From NCBI RefSeq assembly GCF_012985465.1, contig NZ_JAAQWN010000002.1, positions 558,001 through 622,000 on the forward strand: DNA of 64,000 nt, written 5' to 3'. This stretch comes from Pseudomonas sp. WS 5079. Its GTDB lineage: Bacteria; Pseudomonadota; Gammaproteobacteria; Pseudomonadales; Pseudomonadaceae. The position numbers and the translations under genes were made by a program. Of this stretch, positions 25,910 to 35,061 are shown one piece after another. Within the stretch, counting starts at the first letter, position 1, and every line of letters begins with the position of its first letter. The notes under the pieces are model-generated. The model saw only the letters and a list, made by a program, of their open reading frames with translations, was not told where the DNA came from and searched no databases.

Positions 25910-27514
25910 ATGCGCCATACCACCGTTCTATCCGCGATATTTGGCACCGGCCTGCTGGCCGTCGCCTCGATGGGCCAGGCTGCCGAGAAGAAAAGCCTGG
26001 TGTTCTGCTCCGAAGGCAGCCCGGCCGGGTTCGACACCGCGCAATACACCACCGCCACCGACAACGATGCGGCCGAACCGATCTACAACCGCCTGGTTGA
26101 GTTCGAAAAGGGTGAAACCGGCGTCGTACCAGGGCTGGCTACTAAGTGGGATATTTCGCCAGACGGCCTGACCTACACCTTCCACTTGCGCGAAGGGGTG
26201 AAGTTCCACAGCAACAAGGAATTCAAGCCGACACGGGATTTCAACGCCGATGACGTGCTATTCACCTTCAATCGCATGCTTGACCCCGACCACCCGTTTC
26301 GCAAGGCCTACCCCACCGAGTTCCCGTACTTCAACGGGATGAGCCTGAACAAGAACATCGCCAAGGTCGAGAAAACCGACCCGTACACCGTGGTGATGAC
26401 CCTGAACACGGTCGACGCCGCGTTTATCCAGAACATCGCCATGAGCTTCGCCGCGATCCTCTCGGCCGAATATGCCGAGCAACTGCTCAAGGCCGGCAAA
26501 CCCAGCGATATCAACCAGAAGCCGATCGGCACCGGGCCGTTCGTGTTCCAGCGTTACCAGAAGGATTCGCAGATCCGTTTCGCCGGCAACAAACACTACT
26601 GGGACCCGAGCAAGGTCAAGCTCGACCAGCTGATTTTCGCCATCAACACCGACGCCTCGGTGCGCGTGCAGAAGCTCAAGGCCAACGAATGCCAGGTCAC
26701 CCTGCATCCACGCCCCGCCGACGTCGACGCCCTCAAGGCCGACCCGAACCTGCAACTGCTGACCAAGCCCGGCTTCAACCTCGGCTACATCGCCTACAAC
26801 GTGCGACACAAGCCCTTCGACCAACTCGAAGTACGCCAGGCCCTGGACATGGCGGTGAACAAGCAGAGCATTCTCAATGCCGTGTACCAGGGCGCGGGGC
26901 AACTGGCGGTCAACGGTATGCCGCCAACCCAGTGGTCCTATGACGACACCATCAAGGACAGCGCCTACAACCCGGAAAAAGCCAAGGAATTGCTCAAGGC
27001 TGCCGGCGTCAAGGAAGGCACCGAGATCACCCTGTGGGCCATGCCCGTCCAGCGCCCGTACAACCCCAACGCCAAGCTGATGGCCGAGATGCTGCAAAGC
27101 GACTGGGCCAAGATCGGCCTCAAGGTCAAGATCGTCAGCTATGAGTGGGGCGAGTACATCAAGCGCATCAAGAACGGCGAGCACGATATCAGCCTGATCG
27201 GCTGGACCGGCGACAACGGCGACCCGGACAACTGGCTGGGCACCCTCTACAGCTGCGACGCCATCGGCGGGAACAACTACTCGATGTGGTGTGACCCGGC
27301 GTACGACAAGCTGATCAAGCAAGCCAAGGTCGTCACCGACCGTGAACGAAGGACTGTTCTGTACAAACAGGCGCAGCAACTGCTCAAACAGCAGGTGCCG
27401 ATCACGCCTGTCGCCCACTCGACGGTCAACCAGCCGTTAAGCACCAAGGTCGAAGGTTTCAAAGTGAGCCCCTTCGGCCGCAACGTGTTCTCGGGCGTCA
27501 GTATCACCCCATAA
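25910..27514 (+). CDS. dppA3: Dipeptide ABC transporter substrate-binding protein, paralogue 3
   Basis: This 534-residue SBP family 5 protein has a signal peptide (MRHTTVLSAIFGTGLLAVAS, cut after GQA near residue 23). It is the closest relative of paralogue 2: the block MPVQRPYNPNAKLMAEMLQ is shared. It retains the GWTGDNGDPDNWLG motif. I prefer the ATG at 25910 with GGGGGA upstream; the reading frame is open to 25817. It precedes opdP by 170 bases, which matches the dppA3-opdP-dppA4 order of P. aeruginosa. Confidence 0.92.
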   Translation: MRHTTVLSAIFGTGLLAVASMGQAAEKKSLVFCSEGSPAGFDTAQYTTATDNDAAEPIYNRLVEFEKGETGVVPGLATKWDISPDGLTYTFHLREGVKFHSNKEFKPTRDFNADDVLFTFNRMLDPDHPFRKAYPTEFPYFNGMSLNKNIAKVEKTDPYTVVMTLNTVDAAFIQNIAMSFAAILSAEYAEQLLKAGKPSDINQKPIGTGPFVFQRYQKDSQIRFAGNKHYWDPSKVKLDQLIFAINTDASVRVQKLKANECQVTLHPRPADVDALKADPNLQLLTKPGFNLGYIAYNVRHKPFDQLEVRQALDMAVNKQSILNAVYQGAGQLAVNGMPPTQWSYDDTIKDSAYNPEKAKELLKAAGVKEGTEITLWAMPVQRPYNPNAKLMAEMLQSDWAKIGLKVKIVSYEWGEYIKRIKNGEHDISLIGWTGDNGDPDNWLGTLYSCDAIGGNNYSMWCDPAYDKLIKQAKVVTDRERRTVLYKQAQQLLKQQVPITPVAHSTVNQPLSTKVEGFKVSPFGRNVFSGVSITP

Positions 27515-27588
27515 AAAAATAACCGGATGCGCAGGGCTACGTTGGCCCTGTCGCAAACGTGTAGCTGTAATTCGCGAAATCTCCTACA

Positions 27589-27600
27589 GCAAACGTTTGC
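27589..27600. promoter_or_regulatory. Palindrome upstream of opdP
   Basis: GCAAACGTTTGC is a perfect 12-base palindrome 85 bases before the opdP start. A partial copy, GCAAACGTG, occurs at 27553-27561. It has the shape of a LacI-type operator, but no matching regulator gene is evident nearby. Confidence 0.45.
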
Positions 27601-27684
27601 AAATGCTTGAAGAGTTACACACCCAATAGCCGGTTCACCCAATAAGGCCGGCATAAAAAAAAGAGAACCAAAGGAGCTCCACCC

Positions 27685-29088
27685 ATGAAATTGAGCAGCA
27701 AAGTGCTACTGGCCATGGCCATCAGCAGCATCACCGCCACCGCTTACGCCGAACCTGCAAGCCAGCAATTCGTGCCGACCACGCTGGCCAGTGCCAGCGC
27801 CCAAAGCGAGGCCAAGGGCTTTATCGAAGATTTCAGCCTGGGCGGCACCACGCGTAACTGGTACTCCCACGAGAGCCTGTACCGTGGTGGCAAGTTCAAA
27901 TACAAAGAGCACGGTGTGGCGAAGACCGACCGCAACCGTACCAACTGGATCCAGGGCACCATCCTCAACGCCAGCTCGGGGTTCACCCAGGGCACTGTTG
28001 GCGTCAAGACCGAAGTAGCGGTGTACAACGCTCTGGTTCTGGACCGCAGCAAACGCGATATCAAGGGCGGCTCTAACCGTACCTTGGCTGACTCTGACGG
28101 TAATGCCGTAGACCAGTGGAGCAAACTGGGCCTGGCCAACGTGCAGTTCCGTGTCTCCAACACCACCTTGACGGCCGGTCGCCAGAACTTCAGCAGCGGC
28201 ATCGTCGATACCATCGGCAACCGTCCCCTGCCATCGAGCTTCCAGGGTGTGAGCTTCAACAGCGAAGAGTTCAGCAACCTGTCGTTCCAGGGCGGCGTGT
28301 TTGACCGCGTCTCCCCACGTTCCGAACAGAGCCTGTCGAAGTTCCGCAGCGAGTACAGCCAACAAGGCGCCAACAGTGCGACAACCGACAAGGTCTACAC
28401 CCTGGGCGCCAACTACCAGCCGTTCGAGAGCCTGAAAACCAGCTTCTTCGGCGCCAACGTCAAGGACTTCTGGAACCAGTACTACTTCGGTGCAACCCAC
28501 CAGTTGGGTGACAGCCAAGTCCTGGCCTTGACCACCGGCCTGAACTACTACAAGACCGTCGATGAAGGCAAAAAGCTGATGGGGGAGATCGACAACGATA
28601 CCTACTCCCTGTCCCTTGGATTGGCTCACCAGGCTCACAGCCTGACCTTCTCCTACCAGCAAGTGAACGGTAACGAGTACTTCGACTACCTGCACGAAAC
28701 CAACGGCATCTACCTGGCCAACTCCCTGACGTCGGACTTCAACGGCCCGAACGAGAAATCCTTCCAGGTCGCCTACGCCATCAACATGGCCGAATACGGT
28801 GTGCCGGGCCTGAAGTTCAACATCTACTCCGCACGCGGCTGGGGCATCGACGGTACCCACTACACCGGGAACAGCAACGGCGCCTACGCCTACACCGGCA
28901 TCGAGACCCAGGACGGCGAAAAACACCAGGAATACGGCGTGGGCGCGGCATACGCGGTCCAGAGCGGCCCGCTCAAGGCCACCGCGATTCGTGCCACCTA
29001 CGTCGAACACCGTGGCAGCGCCAACCAGTTTGACGGCAGCGTCAAAGAATTCCGTCTGGTTACCACCGTCCCGTTCAACATTCTTTAA
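27685..29088 (+). CDS. opdP: OprD-family outer-membrane porin OpdP
   Basis: The 467-residue protein is a signal peptide (MKLSSKVLLAMAISSITATAYA) followed by an 18-stranded OprD-type barrel. GFIEDFSLGGTTRNWYSHE is the typical first strand, and the C-terminus ends in a strand (VKEFRLVTTVPFNIL) closing with a hydrophobic residue. OpdP of P. aeruginosa takes up glycine-glutamate and other dipeptides (and carbapenems). Its place inside the dpp locus gives the same role here: bringing peptides across the outer membrane to the four DppA proteins. AAAGGAG precedes the ATG. Confidence 0.92.
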   Translation: MKLSSKVLLAMAISSITATAYAEPASQQFVPTTLASASAQSEAKGFIEDFSLGGTTRNWYSHESLYRGGKFKYKEHGVAKTDRNRTNWIQGTILNASSGFTQGTVGVKTEVAVYNALVLDRSKRDIKGGSNRTLADSDGNAVDQWSKLGLANVQFRVSNTTLTAGRQNFSSGIVDTIGNRPLPSSFQGVSFNSEEFSNLSFQGGVFDRVSPRSEQSLSKFRSEYSQQGANSATTDKVYTLGANYQPFESLKTSFFGANVKDFWNQYYFGATHQLGDSQVLALTTGLNYYKTVDEGKKLMGEIDNDTYSLSLGLAHQAHSLTFSYQQVNGNEYFDYLHETNGIYLANSLTSDFNGPNEKSFQVAYAINMAEYGVPGLKFNIYSARGWGIDGTHYTGNSNGAYAYTGIETQDGEKHQEYGVGAAYAVQSGPLKATAIRATYVEHRGSANQFDGSVKEFRLVTTVPFNIL

Positions 29089-29098
29089 ATCGCACCAG

Positions 29099-29133
29099 GT
29101 AGACGGCGGGCTCAGGACGAGCCCGCCGTCTAC
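29099..29133 (+). promoter_or_regulatory. Stem-loop between opdP and dppA4
   Basis: GTAGACGGCGGGCTC and GAGCCCGCCGTCTAC form a perfect 15-base stem with a five-base loop, and no T-run follows. It should block exonucleases from the 3' side of the opdP message and so raise its share of the transcript. Confidence 0.7.
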
Positions 29134-29168
29134 GCTTGCCTGGTCCCATCGATTGCAGAGGGCTCTGA

Positions 29169-30764
29169 ATGAAAATGCTCCCGCTACAAGCTGCCGTTGC
29201 CGCTGCGCTATTAAGCGTCGCTATCGGCGTATCGGCCAAACCCCTGGTGGTCTGCACCGAAGCCAGTCCGGAAGGCTTCGACCCGGTCCTGTACACCACG
29301 GCCGTCACCGCCGATGCCGCCGCCGAAACCATGTTCAACCGCCTGGTGGACTTCAAGCCCGGCACCACTGAAATCCAACCCGCACTCGCCAAATCGTGGG
29401 ACATCAGCGAGGACGGCCTGACCTATACCTTCCACCTGCGAGATGACGTCAAGTTCCACACCACCGACTACTTCAAGCCCACGCGCAACCTGAATGCCGA
29501 CGACGTGCTCTGGAGCTTCCAGCGCCAACTGGACCCCAAACACCCGTGGCACAACAAGTCCACCACCGGCTTCCCCTATTTCGAAAGCATGGGTTTCAAG
29601 GAACTGCTCAAAAGCGTCGAGAAGACCGATGACCACACCGTGGTCTTCACCCTGACCCGCCCTGAAGCTCCGTTCCTGGCCGATGTCGCGATGCCCTTCA
29701 CCGCCATCCACTCTGCCGAGTACGCCGACAAGCTGCTGGCCGCCAACAAGACCGGCGAGCTCAACAGCAAGCCGATCGGCACCGGCCCGTTCATCTTTAC
29801 CCGCTACCAGAAGGACGCCCAGGTGCGCTTCAAGGCCAACCCGGAATACTTCCGTGGCAAGCCGCCCGCCGACCCGCTGATCCTCGCCATCGCGGTGGAT
29901 AACAACGTGCGCCTGCAAAAGCTCAAGGCCAATGAGTGCCAGATCGCCCTGTATCCCAAGCCTGACGACCTGCCCAGCATCAAGGCCGATCCAAACCTGA
30001 AGGTCGCGGAACTGGCGGCGATGACCACCGCCTACACCGCCATGAACACCACCCACAAGTACATGAGCGACGCGCGGGTACGCCACGCAATCAACATCGC
30101 GTTCGACAAACATGGCTATAACGAATCCCTGTACGGCAAAGGCAATGCCATCGACGCCACCGGCCCGTACCCGCCGACCCTGCTAGGCTTCAACGACAAG
30201 CTGAAAAACCCGGCCCGCGACCTGGACAAGGCCCGTGCCCTGCTCAAGGAAGCCGGCGTGCCGGAAGGCACCGAGTTCAGCCTGTTCACCCGCAACGGCG
30301 GCGGCCCGACCAACCCCAACCCTATGCTCGGCGCCCAGCGCATGCAGGCGGATCTGGCGCAGATTGGCCTCAAGGTCAATATCAAGGTCATGGAGTGGGG
30401 CGAGATGCTCAAGCGCGCCAAAGCCGGCGAGCACGACATGGTTTCCGCCGGCTGGGCCGGGGACAACGGCGACCCAGACAACTTCCTCACGCCGAACCTG
30501 AGTTGCGATGCAGCGAAAAACGGCGAAAACTACGCCCGCTGGTGTAACGAAGAGTTTCAGGGCCTGATCGACAAGGCCCGCGCCGTGGCTGAACCCGCCG
30601 CGCGCGCCACACTCTATGAACAAGCGCTGGACGTTTTCGACAAGGACCAACCGTGGATCCCCATGGCTTACCCGAAAATGTTCACTGCCATGCGCAAGAA
30701 CGTCGAGGGTTATACCCAAAGCCCCCTGACCAACAATAACTTCGCCACCACCCAGGTGAAGTAA
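29169..30764 (+). CDS. dppA4: Dipeptide ABC transporter substrate-binding protein, paralogue 4
   Basis: This 531-residue protein is the most diverged of the four: it starts LVVCTEASPEGFDP, where the others have CSE, and its cleft motif is GWAGDNGDPDNFLTPNLSC. The signal peptide ends near VSA (residue 23). It is closest to the membrane genes, which it precedes by 73 bases, as in the original DppA-DppBCDF order. It probably is the ancestral partner. Stem-loops lie on both sides of the gene. Confidence 0.92.
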   Translation: MKMLPLQAAVAAALLSVAIGVSAKPLVVCTEASPEGFDPVLYTTAVTADAAAETMFNRLVDFKPGTTEIQPALAKSWDISEDGLTYTFHLRDDVKFHTTDYFKPTRNLNADDVLWSFQRQLDPKHPWHNKSTTGFPYFESMGFKELLKSVEKTDDHTVVFTLTRPEAPFLADVAMPFTAIHSAEYADKLLAANKTGELNSKPIGTGPFIFTRYQKDAQVRFKANPEYFRGKPPADPLILAIAVDNNVRLQKLKANECQIALYPKPDDLPSIKADPNLKVAELAAMTTAYTAMNTTHKYMSDARVRHAINIAFDKHGYNESLYGKGNAIDATGPYPPTLLGFNDKLKNPARDLDKARALLKEAGVPEGTEFSLFTRNGGGPTNPNPMLGAQRMQADLAQIGLKVNIKVMEWGEMLKRAKAGEHDMVSAGWAGDNGDPDNFLTPNLSCDAAKNGENYARWCNEEFQGLIDKARAVAEPAARATLYEQALDVFDKDQPWIPMAYPKMFTAMRKNVEGYTQSPLTNNNFATTQVK

Positions 30765-30774
30765 TAAGAGACGC

Positions 30775-30802
30775 CCGGCCCCGTCGACGTTGACGGGGCC
30801 GG
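30775..30802 (+). promoter_or_regulatory. Stem-loop between dppA4 and dppB
   Basis: CCGGCCCCGTC and GACGGGGCCGG form an 11-base stem with a six-base loop and no T-run. Such hairpins after binding-protein genes are known to give more binding protein than membrane subunits. Confidence 0.7.
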
Positions 30803-30837
30803 ACCTGCCTAACCGGCTGATTGAGGTACACAACACG

Positions 30838-31848
30838 ATGTTTAGTTTTATTGCCCGCCGATTGGGGTTATTGATCCCCACATTCTTCGGCATCACGCTG
30901 CTGACCTTTGCGTTGATTCGCATGATCCCTGGCGACCCCGTAGAAGTCATGATGGGCGAAAGGCGGGTTGACCCCGAGATGCACGCCCAGGCAATGGAAC
31001 GCCTTGGCTTGAACAAACCCTTGTATGCGCAATACCTGGACTACGTCGGCAAGCTCGCCCAAGGCGACCTCGGCGAATCCCTGCGTACCCGCACCAGCGT
31101 GTGGACCGAGTTCAGCGCCCTGTTCCCCGCGACCCTGGAACTGTCCATGGCCGCCCTGTTGTTCGCCGGCATCCTCGGGCTATTGGCCGGGGTGATCGCG
31201 GCACTCAAGCGAGGATCCCTGTTCGACCATGGGGTGATGGGCATCTCCCTGGCGGGATATTCGATGCCGATCTTCTGGTGGGGCCTGATCCTGATCATGT
31301 TCTTCTCGGTAAGCCTGGGCTGGACCCCGGTTTCCGGGCGTATCGACCTGCTCTACGACATCGAGCCACGCACCGGCTTCATGCTGATCGACACCCTGCT
31401 GGCCGACGAACCGGACGCGTTCTGGGATGCACTGCATCACCTGATCCTGCCGGCCATCGTGCTCGGCACCATCCCGCTGGCAGTGATTGCGCGGATGACC
31501 CGCTCCTCGATGCTTGAAGTCCTGCGCGAAGACTACATCCGCACCGCCAAGGCCAAGGGCCTGTCGCCGGCGCGCGTGGTGTTCGTGCACGGCCTGCGTA
31601 ACGCGCTGATCCCGGTGCTGACCGTGGTCGGCCTGCAAGTCGGCACGCTGCTGGCCGGTGCGGTCTTGACCGAGACCATCTTCTCCTGGCCCGGCATCGG
31701 CAAATGGCTGATCGAAGCCATTGGCGCGCGGGACTACCCGGTGGTGCAAAACGGCATCCTGCTGATCGCCTGCCTGGTGATCCTGGTGAATTTCGTGGTG
31801 GATATCCTCTACGGCTTCGCCAACCCACGCATCCGTCACCAGCGCTGA
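30838..31848 (+). CDS. dppB: Dipeptide ABC transporter permease DppB
   Basis: This 336-residue inner-membrane subunit begins MFSFIARRLGLLIPTFFGITLLTFALIRMIPGDP, here split as the first helix plus the conserved family 5 start, and has six helices. The EAA loop that touches the ATPases is seen as EDYIRTAKAKGLSPARVVFVHGLRNALIP. It dimerises with DppC. I use the ATG at 30838; the longer frame covers the stem-loop only. Its stop is four bases before dppC. Confidence 0.95.
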   Translation: MFSFIARRLGLLIPTFFGITLLTFALIRMIPGDPVEVMMGERRVDPEMHAQAMERLGLNKPLYAQYLDYVGKLAQGDLGESLRTRTSVWTEFSALFPATLELSMAALLFAGILGLLAGVIAALKRGSLFDHGVMGISLAGYSMPIFWWGLILIMFFSVSLGWTPVSGRIDLLYDIEPRTGFMLIDTLLADEPDAFWDALHHLILPAIVLGTIPLAVIARMTRSSMLEVLREDYIRTAKAKGLSPARVVFVHGLRNALIPVLTVVGLQVGTLLAGAVLTETIFSWPGIGKWLIEAIGARDYPVVQNGILLIACLVILVNFVVDILYGFANPRIRHQR

Positions 31849-31852
31849 GACC

Positions 31853-32770
31853 ATGACCATGACCACACCAACTCAAGTGTCAGCAGTCGATCAGAGCCTG
31901 CTGTACCCGTCGCCGTACAAAGAATTCTGGCAAGCCTTCTCCAAGAACAAGGGCGCGGTTGCCGGCCTGCTGTTTATGTTGCTGATCGTGTTCTGCGCGA
32001 TTTTCGCCCCCTGGGTCGCGCCCCATAACCCCAGCGAGCAATACCGCGACTTCCTGCTGACCCCGCCGTCGTGGCTGGAAGGCGGGCAGATGCAGTTTTT
32101 GCTGGGCACCGACGAACTGGGCCGTGACTTGCTGTCGCGCCTGATCCAGGGCTCGCGCCTGTCATTGCTGATCGGTTTGTCGTCGGTGGTGATGTCGCTG
32201 ATCCCGGGGATCCTGCTGGGCCTGTTCGCCGGGTTCTTCCCGCGCTTGCTCGGCCCGACCATCATGCGTCTGATGGACATCATGCTGGCCCTGCCCTCGC
32301 TGCTGCTGGCCGTGGCGATTGTCGCCATCCTCGGCCCTGGCCTGATCAACACCGTGATCGCGATTGCCATTGTGTCGTTGCCGTCCTACGTGCGCCTGAC
32401 CCGCGCGGCGGTGATGGGCGAGCTCAACCGTGACTACGTGACCGCCGCGCGCCTGGCCGGTGCCGGCCTGCCGCGCCTGATGTTCGTCACCGTGCTGCCC
32501 AACTGCATGGCGCCATTGATCGTGCAGGCCACCTTGAGCTTCTCCTCGGCGATTCTCGATGCCGCCGCCCTGGGCTTCCTCGGCCTTGGCGTACAACCGC
32601 CGACGCCTGAGTGGGGCACCATGCTGGCTTCGGCCCGTGACTACATCGAACGCGCCTGGTGGGTTGTAAGCCTACCTGGCTTGACCATTTTGCTCAGCGT
32701 GCTGGCAATCAACCTGATGGGCGACGGACTGCGCGATGCGCTGGACCCGAAACTCAAGAATGCCGCGTGA
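31853..32770 (+). CDS. dppC: Dipeptide ABC transporter permease DppC
   Basis: This 305-residue permease has the N-terminal OppC helix (about 35-58), five further helices and the EAA loop [25 protein letters not shown]. It forms the translocation path with DppB. Two ATG codons (31853 and 31859) are possible, neither with a strong ribosome site, so translation is probably coupled to dppB. Confidence 0.95.
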   Translation: MTMTTPTQVSAVDQSLLYPSPYKEFWQAFSKNKGAVAGLLFMLLIVFCAIFAPWVAPHNPSEQYRDFLLTPPSWLEGGQMQFLLGTDELGRDLLSRLIQGSRLSLLIGLSSVVMSLIPGILLGLFAGFFPRLLGPTIMRLMDIMLALPSLLLAVAIVAILGPGLINTVIAIAIVSLPSYVRLTRAAVMGELNRDYVTAARLAGAGLPRLMFVTVLPNCMAPLIVQATLSFSSAILDAAALGFLGLGVQPPTPEWGTMLASARDYIERAWWVVSLPGLTILLSVLAINLMGDGLRDALDPKLKNAA

Positions 32771-32780
32771 GGAGATTCCC

Positions 32781-33749
32781 ATGTCACTGCTAGAAATCAA
32801 GAATCTCAATGTGCGCTTCGGCGACAAAACCGCTGTGCCGGTGGTCGATGGCCTCGATCTGGCCGTGGACAAAGGCGAAGTACTGGCCATCGTTGGCGAG
32901 TCGGGTTCGGGTAAATCCGTGACCATGATGGCGCTGATGGGCCTGATCGAGCATCCCGGCATCGTCACCGCCGACTCCCTGACCTTCGACGGCAAGGACA
33001 TGCTCAAGCTGAGCAACCGCCAGCGCCGGCAGATCGTCGGCAAAGACCTGGCGATGGTGTTCCAGGACCCGATGACCGCGCTGAACCCCAGCTACACCGT
33101 GGGTTTCCAGATTGAAGAAGTACTGCGCCTGCACCTGAAGATGTCCGGCAAGCAAGCGCGCAAGCGTGCCATCGAACTGCTGGAAAAGGTCGAGATCCCA
33201 GGCGCTTCCAGCCGCATGGATGCCTATCCGCACCAGCTGTCCGGCGGCATGAGCCAGCGTGTGGCAATTGCCATGGCGATTGCCGGCGAGCCAAAACTGC
33301 TGATCGCCGACGAGCCGACCACGGCCCTGGACGTGACCATCCAGGCGCAGATCATGGAGCTGCTGCTGGCCCTGCAAAAAGAGCAGAACATGGGCTTGGT
33401 GCTGATCACCCACGACCTCGCGGTAGTGGCCGAAACCGCCCAGCGCGTGTGCGTGATGTACGCCGGCCAAGCAGTGGAAGTCGGCCAGGTGCCCGGCCTG
33501 TTCGACGTACCGGCGCACCCGTACAGCGAGGCATTGCTGGCCGCGATCCCGGAACACAGCATGGGCGCTGCGCGTCTGTCGACGCTGCCGGGCATCGTCC
33601 CCGGCCGTTATGACCGCCCGCAAGGCTGCCTGCTGTCGCCACGCTGCCCGTATGTGCAAGACAGCTGCCGCCAGACCCGTCCGACCCTGGACCCGCAAGC
33701 CCACAGCCTTGTGCGCTGCTTCTACCCCTTGAACCAGGAGGTGGCGTAA
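32781..33749 (+). CDS. dppD: Dipeptide ABC transporter ATP-binding protein DppD
   Basis: The 322-residue ATPase has Walker A GESGSGKS (about 35-42), signature [13 protein letters not shown], Walker [13 protein letters not shown] and the C-terminal oligopeptide domain with a four-cysteine pattern ([14 protein letters not shown]...C) that binds a 4Fe-4S cluster in this family. GAGGAGA precedes the ATG at 32781. The stop overlaps the dppF start by one base. Confidence 0.95.
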   Translation: MSLLEIKNLNVRFGDKTAVPVVDGLDLAVDKGEVLAIVGESGSGKSVTMMALMGLIEHPGIVTADSLTFDGKDMLKLSNRQRRQIVGKDLAMVFQDPMTALNPSYTVGFQIEEVLRLHLKMSGKQARKRAIELLEKVEIPGASSRMDAYPHQLSGGMSQRVAIAMAIAGEPKLLIADEPTTALDVTIQAQIMELLLALQKEQNMGLVLITHDLAVVAETAQRVCVMYAGQAVEVGQVPGLFDVPAHPYSEALLAAIPEHSMGAARLSTLPGIVPGRYDRPQGCLLSPRCPYVQDSCRQTRPTLDPQAHSLVRCFYPLNQEVA

Positions 33750-34720
33750 TGGCCGTCGTTCTTACCGCCCGCGACCTGACCCGTCACTACGAAGTGTCCC
33801 GTGGCCTGTTCAAGGGCCACGCCACCGTGCGCGCCCTCAATGGCGTGTCGTTCGAGCTGGAAGCCGGCAAGACCCTCGCCGTGGTGGGTGAGTCCGGGTG
33901 CGGCAAATCCACCCTGGCCCGCGCGCTGACGCTGATTGAAGAGCCGTCGTCCGGCTCCTTGAAAATCGCCGGCCAGGAAGTCGCCGGCGCCGACAAGGCC
34001 CAGCGCAAGCAACTGCGCAAAGACGTGCAGATGGTGTTCCAGAGCCCCTACGCCTCGTTGAACCCACGGCAGAAAGTCGGCGATCAACTGGGCGAGCCGC
34101 TGCTGATCAACACCAATCTGTCCGCCGCCGAGCGCCGTGAAAAGGTCCAGGCGATGATGAAGCAGGTGGGCCTGCGCCCTGAGCATTATCAGCGCTACCC
34201 GCACATGTTCTCCGGGGGCCAGCGCCAGCGGATCGCCCTGGCCCGCGCGATGATGCTGCAACCCAAGGTGCTGGTGGCGGATGAACCAACCTCGGCGCTG
34301 GACGTGTCGATCCAGGCCCAGGTGCTCAACCTGTTCATGGACCTGCAGCAGCAGTACAACACGGCGTATGTGTTCATCTCCCACAACCTGGCGGTGGTGC
34401 AACACGTTGCCGACCACGTGATGGTGATGTACCTCGGCCGCCCGGTGGAAATGGGCGCGAAGAACGACATCTACGAGCGCCCGCTGCACCCTTATACCCA
34501 GGCGTTGCTGTCGGCCACCCCGACCATTCACCCGGACCCGAACAAGCCGAAGATCAAGATCGTCGGTGAGTTACCCAACCCGCTGAACCCGCCCTCCGGC
34601 TGCGCCTTCCACAAGCGCTGCCCGTATGCGACCGAGCGCTGCAGCAGTGAAGAACCGCTGCTGCGCGAACTGGACAACCGCCAGGTGGCTTGCCATCACG
34701 CGGAGCAATTCGTCGCCTAA
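33749..34720 (+). CDS. dppF: Dipeptide ABC transporter ATP-binding protein DppF
   Basis: This 323-residue ATPase pairs with DppD. Walker A is GESGCGKS, the signature is FSGGQRQRIALARAM and Walker B is VLVADEPTSALD. The cysteine pattern CAFHKRCPYATERC...C near the end matches the cluster-binding tail of the family. Its start overlaps dppD in TAATG. It is the last gene of the locus. Confidence 0.95.
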   Translation: MAVVLTARDLTRHYEVSRGLFKGHATVRALNGVSFELEAGKTLAVVGESGCGKSTLARALTLIEEPSSGSLKIAGQEVAGADKAQRKQLRKDVQMVFQSPYASLNPRQKVGDQLGEPLLINTNLSAAERREKVQAMMKQVGLRPEHYQRYPHMFSGGQRQRIALARAMMLQPKVLVADEPTSALDVSIQAQVLNLFMDLQQQYNTAYVFISHNLAVVQHVADHVMVMYLGRPVEMGAKNDIYERPLHPYTQALLSATPTIHPDPNKPKIKIVGELPNPLNPPSGCAFHKRCPYATERCSSEEPLLRELDNRQVACHHAEQFVA

Positions 34721-34734
34721 CCCCCTGTAGGGGT

Positions 34735-34835
34735 GGGCTTGTGTGGGAGCGGGCTTGCCCGCGATAGCATCAGCGCGGTTTAACTGACAGTGCAAGGTGC
34801 CTGCATCGCGGGCAAGCCCGCTCCCACACAAGCCC
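34735..34835. repeat. REP doublet (GTGGGAGCGGGCTTGCCC class)
   Basis: Two 31-base arms (34735-34765 and 34805-34835) flank a 39-base centre. It lies directly after dppF, before its terminator. Confidence 0.9.
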
Positions 34836-34866
34836 GCTGCCACAGGGCGATACAGCGTTGTACAGC

Positions 34867-34916
34867 CTCTCCCGCCAGATTGCGCATCAGTCTGGCGGGA
34901 GGGGCTTTTTTGTTTT
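34867..34916 (+). terminator. Terminator of the dpp operon
   Basis: CCTCTCCCGCCAGA pairs with TCTGGCGGGAGGGG across a short loop and is followed by T6 G T5. It closes the dpp transcript before the siderophore receptor gene. Confidence 0.85.
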
Positions 34917-34957
34917 TAGCTAAGTGTAAAAATTGTAAATGATATTTACTTGTATTT

Positions 34958-34976
34958 GATAATGACTAGCATTCCG
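34958..34976. promoter_or_regulatory. Likely Fur box upstream of the siderophore receptor
   Basis: GATAATGACTAGCATTCCG agrees with the 19-base Fur consensus at 13 positions by my count. It lies about 85 bases before the receptor start in an AT-rich stretch (34918-34965) that should hold the promoter. Confidence 0.6.
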
Positions 34977-35061
34977 GCGCGTAGAGCGCGCCGAATCCTG
35001 CTGGAAGGCAATTCTGGTGCATCTCGCTCAGTTGCCACCTTTCATAAAGGATTTTGCGGAC

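Noticed and set aside
34741..34920. tRNA or small RNA after dppF
   Set aside because: The folding potential is explained by a REP doublet and a standard terminator; there is no cloverleaf or promoter.
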